Source: Polysphondylium violaceum (taxonomy: Eukaryota > Evosea > Eumycetozoa > Dictyosteliales > Dictyosteliaceae). From it: DNA of 64,000 bases. The DNA lies in the NCBI GenBank assembly GCA_000277445.1, contig AJWJ01000009.1, positions 1 through 64,000 of the forward strand, given 5' to 3'. Positions 35,801 through 49,017 of this stretch are shown piece by piece; position 1 is the first letter of the stretch; each line of letters starts with the position of its first letter. The notes beneath the pieces were generated by a model. That model saw only the letters and a list, made by a program, of their open reading frames with translations. It was not told where the DNA came from and did not search any database. The translations under genes were made by a program, and so were the position numbers.

Positions 35801-38800
35801 ATCAATGAATCAATTGTATTTCAATTTTGGTGAATTTAATTCCCAAAGTGAGGAGAAATTTATTGAAGGCCTCCTTAAAAACTATAAAGAGCCATTTTCA
35901 CTCCATCTTAAAGAATCGATCATCATTGGTCAAAACAGACTCAGAATCTCCAAACAAGACAGAGTCCACGTGTCCATGAGAGATATCATCAGAGCCATCG
36001 ATCTCTATACATTCTTTATTAAAGATAAATGTGGACAATCTTTGATCACCTGTGGTAGTAGCATTACTATAAATGAACATCAAAAGCATTGGACTGCATT
36101 AATCCTCTCTATGGCTCTAACTTACTATATTAGATTTACCCCTGGTTTAGATAGAGATAGGATGGCAATGGAATTCCAAACCTTTCTCGATAGAAAGGTT
36201 GATACCTTTGAAGCACGATTTTTACAGGTTTTCAAAGACAGATATCTATCTCTTTGTAAATTAACCAATTTACCGAGTGGCGTTGCCCTCACAGAAAGTC
36301 TTATGTTGAATATATTTTGTACGGTTGTTTCTATAAATTGCGGTATACCTTTGTGTATTGTGGGCCCACCAGGATGCTCAAAAACTCTTAGTTTTACCAT
36401 TGTTATCGACAATATGAAAAAGCCATGTGCTGAAAACTCACCTTACTCACTAATGCCCGAGGTTAAGCCATTCAGACATGCCTGTACTCCACATACAACC
36501 GATATCGAGATTAAATCCAAATTTGAACAAGCAATCAATAGACAAAAAGCCATTCAGTCTAATTTATCAACGTGCGTATTGTTTTTGGATGAAGCCAGTC
36601 TTATTGATGAAGATAAATCTCCACTCAAAGTAATGCACGAGTATCTTGATAAATTTACAAAAAGAGATGATCCCCAAGACAACATTGGAATTATTATTCT
36701 GAGTAATAAGACGTTGGATGCTGCCAAAACCAACAGAGCACTACTACTGGTTCATCCAGACAATATCAACCATGACGATATTCGTAGTCTTGTGATGGGT
36801 TGCCTATTAAACAAAACCGACAAGAAATCTTTGGATAAAAAAGAAAAGAAGATGGTATCTGCTCTCTGTGGTGGTTATGAAAAAGTCCACAAATATGCTC
36901 CAAAGGGATTCTTTCATCAACGTGATTTTGTGTTTTTTTTAAAGCAATTAAACACAGAGTACATTAAAAAAGGAATAGAGCTACCATTGGCATTATTAAA
37001 TTGTCTTGAAAGAAATTTTGGTGGAATTCCTCATCCAGACTTTATAAAATTGGCCAAAGTTTTCTATGAAGCCTTGGATTTATCCCCTCCCGCTTCCTTT
37101 GCCACAAACAATACAATAGACGCTCTAAAAAGATCGCTTGCCCAGGATTTAAATGAAGTTCAGAAACCAAGTGAAATCACTTTTAGATATGGAATGTTGG
37201 TTGATCCTTCCAACGAGACGTCATCTTCTCTTCAGATATTGAAAGAAGTTGGAATTGAGCACACAGTGGTTAGAGTTGGAGGCTTTGGCAATGATAAATC
37301 CGAAGAATCACTCGTCCAAGTACTCTCTTTAATCAAATCTAAAATGGCAACAGAAACAACTCTTGTCCTCGTAAATACTGAGGTTATCGATCCTTGTTTC
37401 TATGAACTATTTAATCGATATTTTATTTTAATGCCCTCGAGAGAAGCCAATGGTAGAACTATGTTTTTGTCCAATGTTTCATTTGGTAGCCACTCTATTC
37501 ATTTTGAAGTTCATCCTAAATTCAAAGTTCTCATTCATATGCCACTCTCGAGAATTCCTCATGTTCAAACTCCTTGGATCAATAGATTCGAAAAGTTTTA
37601 TCTCTCTATTGATGTGTTGACTCAATTTAAAAATACTGGATTCGAAGAATCTAGCATCAAGAGATTTGATTTCCTCTCTAAATCAAGTCAAAACTTTGTT
37701 GATCAAACCCATGTTCGTCAATCTCAAGAGTTGCTTTTAATTGGATATTCAAAGACCGAAACTATTCCATCACTTGTGTATTCATATTCAAAGAAACTAC
37801 AAGACAGTGAAAGTGAAAACTATGCAAGAACGGAAAAGAATATCTCTGAGCAGACGGCAATGAACTTTAAACTCTTGCAAATCGCACGTCCAGAGGCCAT
37901 TATAAAGTATAGCAGTTTCTTACCCCCTGAATATAAACACGAGTATTTCAACAATCAAGAGCATTTTAGTATCATTAGATTCCTTAGAAATATTTCAGCA
38001 AACAAATCTAGAGAATCAAACAAATGGACTATATTTACTCGTAACTCCCCTAGTCTTGTTTCCCTCAAGGATATTGACGTCTCTTTGATTCGAGATGATA
38101 GCAAAGATAATGCTAGCCAAGTAAAAGTACTTCACTTGACAATTATCCAATCTAGTGCTCAATGCCAACAAATTCTCCAATCATTTAAGCAATCTAGTAT
38201 TGATAATTTATTAATTATTGTTGTAGACTCTTCAATCATTGATAGAAACGTTGTCAATTTTGTTTTCGAATGTCTTTCAGATTTAGACAAGTCCAAGCTT
38301 TTTGTCATGATTTACGCTTTCCCAACAGAGCTTTCTATTCTCAAGCAATTACAAAACAATTGTATATTTTTAAATGACAATGATTACATGTACATTGATT
38401 CATTGGGACTCGACGATGAACAAAATAATCAAAAAGAATTTGAAACCAAGGAAACTGTATTCAGATCGTTGATTAATGCTGCCTGTAAAATTGAATCCAT
38501 TCCACAAAAAGAGGATTTGTTCAATGTTTTCCAAAAGATATTTTTAACCAATTTATCTAAAATATCATCATCCATGACTCCATTCAATCATAGAATGCAT
38601 AGTGTGTCTGGCAAAGTTGCACAAATCTATACCAAATCCTCCAAGAGAACTAGAGTTCTTAATTCACTTTTCAAGAACAATCCCATATGGATGGAATCAG
38701 TTATCGAAAGCTTTATATCTCAACTTGTCTTTTCTTTCAACTTTATAAAACTATTGGAAAATATTTCAGATGGTATCCTCTATGGCAAAGATCCCCAATC

Positions 38801-41800
38801 TTTGACTAAATCCTTTGAATGCAGCTTGGTTTCTTACATCTCACCAGTGATTTCAAATATTGTTAAAATTCTCTTTAGTCATTTATCTTTTGGTAGAATC
38901 TTGGAAATCTCTAAAAATTATTTAAATCTTGATCAAGATAAAAACAAAAGTTTAGAATTTGATGATGACCAAGATTCTTCTTTGAGCAGTAGTGATTTAA
39001 CAATAGAAAATATTAAAGAACAATATCAATTGATATCTTTAATCATTAGATCATCAGATGTACCAAATCTTCCAACCATTAGCTCTATAAAGAAACTTGA
39101 GCCAATTACACTTCCAATTCACAAAACAGATACGAACTATCAATTACCTCTCTACTATTATATTGAAACCTCTTTATTAAATATAATTAGTAGAGTGTTA
39201 ATAGAAAGTGGTTCTAATGATATAAAGCTAAACTATTGCTATCTTTCCTTTTATTTGGAAACCCATCCAATTAGACCAGTGTTGGAATATATCAACTCCT
39301 CAGCCTTTCTATTCAATCTCTTTAAGCAAGATTTCATTAAATATAGATTCAATATTTCAGCAGCAAGTGATATCCATGGTAGCAATGGTCCAAGTGGCAC
39401 CGATCCAAATCTTACCAATTTCTTTATTGGTATTATGGATATTATATTACCAATTAAAGATGAAAAAAGATACTCGCAAATCGTTCAATATTTTATCATC
39501 CAGAAATACTATTTGGATACGATCAAGTTTATCTATAGCTCTATTGTGCCAATTCAAACATTGATGTCTGAAGAAGAGAGAGCTACATTTTTAAACAACC
39601 AACTCTTGGTCGAATTATCAAGACTAACTGGTGGCGAGATCCTCAATATCCAAGAGCTAAAAGTATGTCTTATTCAATTTTCTGTACAAAAGATGGAATT
39701 GTTTTACAATCAAAAGATTAAATCAAGAGTATTGGAACTTGGTACAATCACCACCCCTATCAAAGAAGCCACAATCTTATGGCTTAGAGTAGCCAAAGAT
39801 CTCTTTAATAGAATTAAAATCACCGATATCATTCAATTCAAAAACAATCGTTACAAGATCTACTACATTCATACTCTTTATCAAATATTGGTAAATACAG
39901 ATCTGGATGACCCCAAATCAAAAGAATTGTTTGATCTCTCTGATACATTCATGACCAATGATCCTATTCAACTTTGCAATCAACTTAAAAAGTGTAAGAT
40001 CTCAAATGAAACTCTATTGGATATAATGCAACCTATCATCCAAAATGATCCCAAGTACTTTTTAAACTTTATAGAACAACCAACCACTCCAATTGGATGG
40101 TCATGTAATCTATTCAATCTCATCTATAGAGATGATCCTATAAACCTTACAATGGTGATCAATGATCGTCTATCCAGCTATCCTAAAAGCTATGAGACTG
40201 TTGCCACACCATTTAATCAATGTCTTGACAGCATTTCAACAATGATACAAATGATCTTTAAAACCTTAATCATCTTGAGTAAAAATGGAAATCTTGTTGA
40301 TATTGTTTTCTATTCATTCTATGAAATGATCAAAGAAAATGGTGGAAACCGTTGTGCTCAATTTAAATCTTTATATCAAGCCAAAAAAGAGAACCAAACA
40401 CCAATTGATAAGATTCAACTTGTAGCCACAAGCTGTGTTATTTTGGATCAATTGGCAAATGATATCAATACTCTTGACCTGTCCCAAATGATCTCCAAGG
40501 TTAATGGTAAAGAGATTCAACAGATTTACAAAACCATTTTAGGTAGATTTGAAAACAATGATGATGATGGCCAAACTATTATTTATAAAATGTATCTCTT
40601 TAAAAAGATAACCAATGAAAAGACGTTATTACAATTTTTGCAATCAATGGAAAGTCTAACTTCAGTAGGTCTAAGCAAGCATCATATCACAGACAACTCT
40701 ATCCAACTCGATGATAAATTTTATATGCCATTTATGTATGACAAGTGTCCAGAGTATTACTGCTATACTCAATGTCTAGAGCTCATTGACCGACGATCAC
40801 TTGATCCTTTTAAATCATTTGTCAACAATTTTAAAACCTTAAACTCTTGGTACAAATCAATTGGTAGCATTAGAATGATATTATTCCTCTTGGCCTATAG
40901 ATTCTATATGAATGGAAATGATCAGAATCTATTGTTTATTAAACAGATTGTTGAAGACCCTGAAATTTGTGCCTCTTTATATCTAGGTGAATATTTACCA
41001 CATTTCTTAAAGGTCATCAACAAAGATTTTAATTGGGACAATCAAATCGATGTATTACTCTTTGATAAACTATCGACAAGCAAATCTAAAGAAATGCAAG
41101 ACAGAGCATACTGTATTGTCAACTTTATAGCCATTTCTATTGGATCGACAAGAACCCATCTCAGTAAACTCACCACACATCCTCTTGATGCCGTCCTAAA
41201 GGATTTCCCTGGTTGTGAGGGAGGGGTTTTAATTGATTGTAATATGAGATATCGTCTCCTTAACAAACCAATTGAAACCGATTCCATGGATGGTATAGTT
41301 TTAAACAAATTTATCATCAATGCAATGACATGGTCTGTCCTCGCTTTCTCTGCATCTGTTAAAAAACTTAACTATACTGCTTTCAACTCTGTCTCTCAAA
41401 AGAAGTTTATCCATTTCCCAGAGGACAGCAAAAATGCATCCAACTATATTCTTAGCCGTGGAATTGTCTCTTTTGGAGAGCTGTCAATGGCTGAGAGCTA
41501 TCTAGCCAAAAACATTGATCCGGTAATGTTGTTATCCAACATTTCATTTAAACTTTGGGATAAATCATTTACAGATGCCACAATCAAAGAAACATTTAAA
41601 GATCGTGAATCAATTGCCTATGAAAAAACATTTTGTAAAATTATAGCTGAGGTTGAAGAGGAATATGAAAACAAACGACAAGCATCCTATAGTATAGTTT
41701 CCGAGAAAAACCCATTCCTTGGATCCATTTTTAAAATTAGATATTCATGTTCATTGTTTGCAACACCATTTATTTCCTACGAAGCCATCTATGACCTATT

Positions 41801-44800
41801 GTCAAGAGAGAATCCACATGACCACCAATTGCTCAGACTCTTTATGTCCAAGATTAAAAACATTTGCTCCTCTAGCCACTTTTCAACATTGATCAACTTT
41901 TTGAAATTGTTTTTCAAGTACAATTCAAATGTAATTCCACAGAGCTATCTTCAAAAAGGCATGAAAGATATATTCCAATACCTTTTATCTACTCATACAG
42001 AGACTGAGGAATCGATTGCTGTATTCAAGAATGAATGGGAACAATTCAAACAATCGTGGACACAAGTCAGACTATCGCTCTCTTCGATTCAAGGCTGTCC
42101 ACGTGCAAATGAATACGAGAAAGAGATTCCAATATTTGATGATGATACGCCAGTGATCTTGTTACTCTCCAACAAAGAAGAAAGGGGATACATTATCAAT
42201 GTAATCACCGATTGGTTGGATCATACTCAAACACAGATTATTAACAAATCCAAAGAATCATTATCTCCAACCTTGTCCAAACTTGAAGGTTTCTATGATT
42301 CTGATGAATTTGATATATGTGATATTACACCTGAATTTGGTACCAACTATATGCTTATCGGTTCAAACTTTAATGAAGAGGATTTCATAGACTTTATTAG
42401 ATTTGAAATTTCAAAATATCAACACTTTGGCCAAGATAATCAGCAACTGAAACCTAATTGGAATGATATTGAAAAGAGAGTAATTTTGAATTATATATCT
42501 GGTAGAAACATCCAAGGTCCACAATTTAAAGAATATATTATAGATTTCCCTTTTAATAAGAAATTAGATGAATATGGTAATAATAATAACAATATTAATA
42601 ATAATTGTAAACAAATAGTCAATAGTAATAATAATAGAAACAGTATTTTATTTAATAATGATGTGTTATCAATTAAACCAGTTGGACCACAATACTTTAA
42701 AGATTTAATTGCAACTTGTGACTCATTAATTCAAGCAACTGGAAAGAGATATAAACAAAAGATAAGCCCAAATGATAAATTAAAATTCAAAAGTTATTTT
42801 AAATTTAAACTCTCTGGCAATGGTTTAGAAATTTTGGGAACCTTTTTGGTTGAAACCATGATCAAACTACTAAGTGCTCAAGATGATGATAAAGATGGGG
42901 AAAAATGTATCTGTGTAGATCCCAATATTGAAAATCTTACAAAGATTGATAAAAACATTTCAACCCTTCTCTCAAAAACTCCAATCAATAAGATTATATC
43001 TGTGTCAAAGATACTAATCAATTGCAATAGTGGCTATAAATCATTTTCAAGTATTATTCCAGAACCTGTAAAAATTATCAAAGAAATTGTGGATGCTTTT
43101 AAACAAATTTCCAAAAAAATCCAAGACTCTTGTGGAAATATCACACAAAAGATCAAAGAATGGATTGACTATCTATTGGACTTTATCAATGCAAATCTTG
43201 AAATCAAGACATCCATATCCCAAGTGCAGCCAAATCAATTGTTAGTTAAGCTATTTAAAGATTTTAAACTGACAAATATACCTCAGGGCTCCACAATTCT
43301 CTTTAATATCTTTAGTGAAATTCCAACGAATACAAACTCTTCCTACTATTCATTGTTTATGGATATGTTGCAAGATACTTTGATGAAATTGTACATCAAA
43401 TTGGATGAAGAACAAACGTTTGTCAATGTGTACAAAGAATTACAAGCGCCCAAAAAGGACATTGAATCCCTTAATCTAGAAATAGACAATATTCCGACAT
43501 ACCAAAAATCAAATCCACTAGGAGAGGCAAAGATTCTAACAATGGAAGAGAATACAAAGAATGTGAACCTCAAGATTGTTGGTCGTCCTTCGGATCCATA
43601 TAGAACCATCACCACCAACGATATCAATGTTACGACTGGCGAACGAGTAATGATATCAAATCTCTTTAATTGGCTTAGATTTACCCTTTTGAATTCCAAT
43701 TTACACTCAAAGATCCCCAAAGACAGCTTTACATTCTTTACTTGTATAAAAACTTTTATTACGGAAGCAAACTCAAAGACAAACTATAATGCCCTCGATG
43801 TCTCTGAACTATACAAGCAAATGAATATTCCCAATCAAGTTCTTAGCAGTCCATCGCAAACTCTAACCACCATGCTTCAAAGAGTCGCTTCTTTCTTTAT
43901 TGACGATCATATTAACTCTCTTGTTGGTTTAAAGATTACTCCCAGCTGTAATGATTGTGACGAGGATGGTGAAACCGTCAATTGTGATTTCATTATTTCA
44001 CAAATCCAAATTCCTTGTGAAATTTCTTCTCAATCCTTGTCCAAGATTGTAACCAGCCACTCCAATACTCTAAAGGCGCCCCACAAGAAAGAGTGTTCCA
44101 CTTGTGAACAAGAACTTAGAATTAAAACAAAGTATCCTCAATACATTTTCTTTGATGTCAATAGAAGTGTTCAAGGTGAATTTAACCATGATAAATTGGA
44201 ACATCCCAACTCATTCCAACTTTTAAAATCCACCTATGTAATAGACTCTGTGTTAAATATTGACGATAGTATCAACATCTATCAAGATAAAAACATGGTA
44301 TCCTTTAAGCCAAACTCTATTACTATGATTAATGATAAACAAGAATCCGAGAGAAGTGATCACCATCACTCTAGATTATTAATTTATAAACTATCTACTG
44401 CACCAACAACAACAACTAATCTTAGACAAGAGAACAGAGTTGATGAAAATGCTATCAATAATAATGGTGGTACCTTTATTTCATCGCCATCTCTTTTAAG
44501 TGAAAACAATAACAACAATGATCAAATTTGGGAAGGAAAATCAGCATCGGATATAAAATCTACTTTAAATAATCATTTCATTCTTTGGATCAATAATCTA
44601 AACTACTCAAACGAAAACAAAACACTTTTGGTGAAATTATTGGAAACTTCTCAAATTGTAGATTTTGATACTGCATTTATTCTCTCCCTCACCGATTGGC
44701 AGGATGTGTTTAAAGAAAATATAGCCCTTCGAGCTAAATTCCTCAAACATTTTGAAGAGTTAAAGAATCAATATGTTCCCCAACAAGGCATTACTTTATC

Positions 44801-44825
44801 ATCTGAAGAGTTTGTTCTTCTATAA
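29890..44825 (+). CDS. Giant RNF213-like AAA+ protein with USP-like C-terminus
   Basis: Six exons, 29890-30065, 30126-30532, 30605-30827, 30886-31153, 31220-31576 and 31659-44825, join in frame to about 4865 aa. The core resembles RNF213 (mysterin): three P-loops, GPSGSGKS (about 1238), GDTGTGKT (about 1598, Walker B VVFIDEFNTS) and GPPGCSKT (about 2045, Walker B CVLFLDEAS with ISN-like sensor ILSNKTLD), then INRFEKFYL. Human RNF213 is a dynein-like AAA+ ubiquitin ligase acting on lipid droplets and intracellular bacteria. I find no RING or RZ finger. Instead residues about 4460-4705 resemble a USP fold with two CxxC pairs (CNDC, CSTC) and YPQYIFFDVNRS, but the usual catalytic Cys and His are not seen. 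The last 90 residues are helical, SAM-like. AAA activity is expected; ligase or protease activity is not evident. Confidence 0.85.
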
Positions 44826-45002
44826 TTTATAAATAAATATTATATCACATTTAATATAAAATTAATAATTTCATTTGCCAATGCCCACAATCCTAGAATT
44901 TGATCAGTTTTTTTGTCGCAACAAATCTATTTTTTTTGATTTTTTTTTACACTCAAAAGCTTTGATTCATAAAAATTTTAGATATTTTTTGAAATGCGAT
45001 AG

Positions 45003-46112
45003 ATGGAGAGTGATAATAATAATAGTAAAAACACAACTATGACAACAGAGACAAAGAAATTCAAATTGATTGTATCGCTTGATGGGGGTGGTATGAAAGG
45101 TTTGATGACTTTATTTATACTCAAGTATTTAGAGAAAACCTTGGGAGTCGATATATGTAGTAAGGCAGATTTATTGTGTGGTACTAGCACTGGCGGTATT
45201 TTGGCATTTGCAAAAATGAGAAATTTGTCAAATGAAGAACTAGAGACCATTTATTTGGACATGGGTAAAATCATCATGCCCTTCTCTTGCACCAATATAT
45301 TTGAAGACTTTTCAATCTCTAGCACAAAGAAATACAAAGAACAGCTATTGAAATACTTTCCAGGCAATATAATGGACTTTTGCACAGAGAAAAAGGGATT
45401 TGTAGTCTCATGCTACAAGCCCTTGTTCTCCAAATCCCATTACGAGCCCTTTATATTTAGCAACTATGAAAACAAAAAGAGAAAGGGCGTATCGGGTCGT
45501 GAGATTGTCAACATCCCTGTCAACGACGCCATTCGTGCCACCAGTGGCGTGCCGCTGTTGTTCCAGTTGCCCAAATACAACGAAATGGAGTTTATGGACG
45601 GCGGCGTGTTGTACAACAATCCCGTCAAGCTATGCTTCAACGAATCGCGTCAAATGTTTGGCGACGAAAACGTCTTTGTGGTACTCTCGTTTGGCACGGG
45701 CCACTATAAAAAAAACATTCCGCCCAAGTCCCCTGAACTCAACAAAACGTCGTCACCGGCCGCTATGTTTAAAAAAAAGCTGATGGAGGGCATCAAAACC
45801 ATCGAATCGACCAAGTTGTCTGCCACCAGCACTAATCTCAACTCGATGCTCAAGACCATCAAGAGCAATGTATTTGACTCGCACAAGACTCACTTGGACG
45901 CCAAACGTGACTTTAGTTTCTCGCCCTCCAACATCAACTACTTTCGATTCGATCCCATCATCAGCAAGAAATACAGTCTCAATGACTGCTCAAAAGACTC
46001 GATTGCTCAAATGCGACAAGATGTCGATCAATATCTCTCTAAAGAAAAGATTGTCAAGAGAATCGATGAATTAAAATCCATTTTGATTGAAATTGGTATT
46101 ATACCAAAATAA
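45003..46112 (+). CDS. Patatin-like phospholipase
   Basis: A single exon of 369 aa. The oxyanion loop is SLDGGGMKGL, the nucleophile elbow is CGTSTGG (Ser of GxSxG) and the catalytic dyad partner is in MDGGVLYNNPV, so the Ser-Asp dyad is complete. Patatin-like enzymes are lipid acyl hydrolases (phospholipase A or related) that act in the cytosol or at membranes. No signal peptide or TM segment is seen; the first 20 residues are Asn/Thr-rich. The 3' half is notably richer in G and C than the flanking DNA, probably codon preference. The physiological lipid cannot be told. Confidence 0.9.
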   Translation: MESDNNNSKNTTMTTETKKFKLIVSLDGGGMKGLMTLFILKYLEKTLGVDICSKADLLCGTSTGGILAFAKMRNLSNEELETIYLDMGKIIMPFSCTNIFEDFSISSTKKYKEQLLKYFPGNIMDFCTEKKGFVVSCYKPLFSKSHYEPFIFSNYENKKRKGVSGREIVNIPVNDAIRATSGVPLLFQLPKYNEMEFMDGGVLYNNPVKLCFNESRQMFGDENVFVVLSFGTGHYKKNIPPKSPELNKTSSPAAMFKKKLMEGIKTIESTKLSATSTNLNSMLKTIKSNVFDSHKTHLDAKRDFSFSPSNINYFRFDPIISKKYSLNDCSKDSIAQMRQDVDQYLSKEKIVKRIDELKSILIEIGIIPK

Positions 46113-46373
46113 GTGTTTGAAAAAAATAAAATTATTGTATTATTACTATTACTGGGTGTGTTGTGAGCTGACGCACACATGAACAAAATTTATTTTTTTT
46201 TATTTATTTTTTATTTTTTTTTATGAAAAACTACAGAAATTGCATACTTTGCACTTTGATAAATATCGTCACATAGTTTAATTTATACCCAAATCAGTAT
46301 CATATATACATATATACAAATATACACCCATACAAATACATTTACACACATACATAGATAAATAGAATAAAAT

Positions 46374-47198
46374 ATGTTTTATAAATACAATGGATGGAAT
46401 CCAAAAATAATTATAGGACAAATACTATCAATACAATGTTTATTTTATATCGCACTCACAGCTATATTGTATATATTTGATTCTATATTTAACTCTGCGA
46501 TTTCAATGCAACAAATATTTTCATATAAACTTATGGATCTTCATTCACAAACAGGTAGAATTACCATCACTTCTTTTGCTATTACTTATTTATTAGGGTA
46601 TGGTGGTTATAGATATGCAATATATTGATATTACTCATGTATACTAATCAAATATATATACATACACAATTTTAGATCACTTATTTTAAAATATATTGTT
46701 GAAAGATCAAAAAAATGTTTAGATCATTCAGCAACAGTTACAGTCGTTCATTTCTTTATCGTTTGTTTTTATTCAGGATTCCCACGTTCTTTAGCATGGT
46801 GGGGTGTTAATTTAATTGGTATGGTTGTAATGGCTATGTTTGGAGAGTATTTATGTATGAGAAGAGAACTAAGAGATATTCCTCTCTCTAGAGCAAAAGA
46901 ATTAGACTCAACACCAATAGCAAATCCTTTTTCACCAACGTTTAATAGCAATTCATTAAATGGTATAGCATTAAATAATTTAAACAGAAATATTATTAAT
47001 AATAATAATAATAATAATAATTTAAATAGTTTAAATAGTTTAAATAGTAATAGTAATAGCAATAATAGTAAAAGTAAAGATAAAGATACAGATGATGAAT
47101 GTGAAATTATACATGATATGAATTCAAGTAATGGTAGTGTAATTAATAGTAGTAAAAAGAATGGTTATATGTCACTTTCAACAAAAGATATTCCATAA
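46374..47198 (+). CDS. sys1: SYS1 Golgi membrane protein
   Basis: Exons 46374-46597 and 46676-47198 (intron phase 2) give about 248 aa. Family matches: YNGWNPKIIIGQILSIQCLFY at the start (shown in part), SLILKYIVERSKKCLDHSATV after the intron, and FPRSLAWWGVNLIGM then GEYLCMRRELRDIPLS. Four membrane helices are expected. SYS1 recruits the GTPase ARFRP1/Arl3 to the trans-Golgi and thereby golgin tethers. The roughly 90-residue Asn/Ser-rich tail with an Asp/Glu patch is an added dictyostelid extension beyond the 150-200 aa common in the family; it would be cytosolic. Confidence 0.9.
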
Positions 47199-47260
47199 AC
47201 ATCTAGTATTATAGCAGTAATAATAAACAACACTTTTTGTATAAAATTTAAATATATTTA

Positions 47261-48831
47261 TTAAAAAGTCAGTACTTTGTTTAGTTTAAGAGTTATTTGT
47301 GGATGAATAGTTTGAATTTCATTTATAATAGGTGTTGAACTTTTTGTAATGGTGGTTTTGAGAAAACCAATGTTGTTGGGAATGTCTTGTGCTTGATAAT
47401 TACAATTTGAAAGATAAAGACCAAAACAACCAGTGGGAATTGAATCTTTGGTAAAAGAGAATTTATCAAGTGCAAGTTTTCTCACACTATTGGGAATAAA
47501 ACCCACTGGAAGGGCTCTGATTGGGCCTTGTGCTGCCGACATTATTGACAGAGATTTAATGGTGTTTGGTAAGTGAATTTGAGCCAAGCGGTCTGGGGTT
47601 AGTGACTTAAGTGTGAGACTAGTGATTGACAGAGGCAAAGAGTCGAATATTGGTCTTTGAGTATCGTTTGAAAATCTACATCCAACTTTTTGATGCCCCC
47701 ATGATACACTTGTGTGTGGCTGTTATTATGACCTATGGATAAGAAGGTAAGTGATGATGGAAGAGTATCTTTGAGGATACTGCCACTGAATTTGGGTATT
47801 TCAAGATGAGTAAGAGACGTTGGCAAAGATCCTATGGAAATGACTTGGTTGAATTGAGCCAATTTCAAAATTCTCAAACCTGTGGGGAGAAAATCCAGGG
47901 GATAATTAAAGCTATTGAGATTGATTTCTTGCAAAGTCGATGGGAGCAATCCATTTGTCAAGGGCGACGAGAACTGGGGTGCGTCGAGATACACTAGTCC
48001 TTGGTTAAGAGATCCTAAAGGTATTTGGTTGGGCTGACTTGATAGGATACTCAATCTTTTGATATGGGAAGGCATGATGTTTTCCTCAAATTTGAAATCA
48101 CTTGTGTGTGGGAACCTTACATTTGTTAGCCATGGTAAAGCCCGGAGTGAAGCAAGTTGGTTTTTATCATAGGTCGTGACCATAGATTTACGAAATATGC
48201 GTTCCTTTTCTTTTACACTCTTGCCAACAAGAACTTTGTCGAGATTTGTAAACATCTTGATTCCACTATCCATCTCTATCTCTTGAATATTTTCAGGTAG
48301 ATGTGTTATTATTCCACGATAATACTCCGAAAACACTACAGACTCGAGAGAGGCAGGGAAAAAGTCTTTTCCAACTGGCGTGTGCACTGAAATACCGTTG
48401 TCTAGCATATAACACTTTTTCAAGTGTTTGGGGAAATTAATAATACTCTTTGCAAAAAGAAGTGCAATAGATACCTCTGTGACAGTGTCGGGGAGATAGC
48501 TGAAATCAATGACACCACCCACCTCGTTTTCAAATGTACCAAATGATTTCAATCTGGGTAGATGATCAATGTGTTTGCGATCATCATATACTCCCTGCAA
48601 ACTTGTAGCCAAATGCCTCAAAGGCGAATCTTGAAACCTTTGATCGTCGCCGCTGTTGCTTAAATGCACACATATATCTATATCAAAGAGCTTGGTGTCT
48701 AGCATCGAGAGAAATCTGTGATTCCTTTCTAAATAATCAAAGCTAATATCAATTCGACAACCATCTATTGTTTGATTTCTTACATGTGACCGAATATAGT
48801 TATTTCTCCAAACCTGAAAAAACAAATCCAT
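47261..48831 (-). CDS. FNIP-repeat protein, reading frame interrupted once
   Basis: About 522 residues in two overlapping frames. The N-terminus (MDLFFQVWRNNYIRSHV) is the usual start of dictyostelid FNIP proteins. FNIP/LRR-like repeats follow, with LPSTLQEINLNSFNYPLDFLP, LPTSLTHLEIPKFSG and LPSSLTFLSIG style units (each shown in part). After KKLDVDF the frame shifts: one base added to the A4/T4 run at 47671-47674 would continue as SNDTQRPIFDSLPLSITSL, a textbook FNIP unit. The cause is either a homopolymer sequencing error or a recent loss. Function of FNIP proteins is largely unknown; the repeats are thought to mediate protein binding. No F-box seen. Confidence 0.8.
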
Positions 48832-49017
48832 TTATTTGCTTTGTCTTCTTGTTTAAATGATCAACAAACCTTTATTGATCATTTTCGTTTCTGTAAAATG
48901 TAAAAAGTCTTTTAAAAAAAAAAAGATTTCTTGAAACGGGTGTTGATGAAATAAAATACAATTTTTTTATTTAAAAAATACAATTTAAAAAAAGAGGCTT
49001 TAATTTTGGATAAATAA

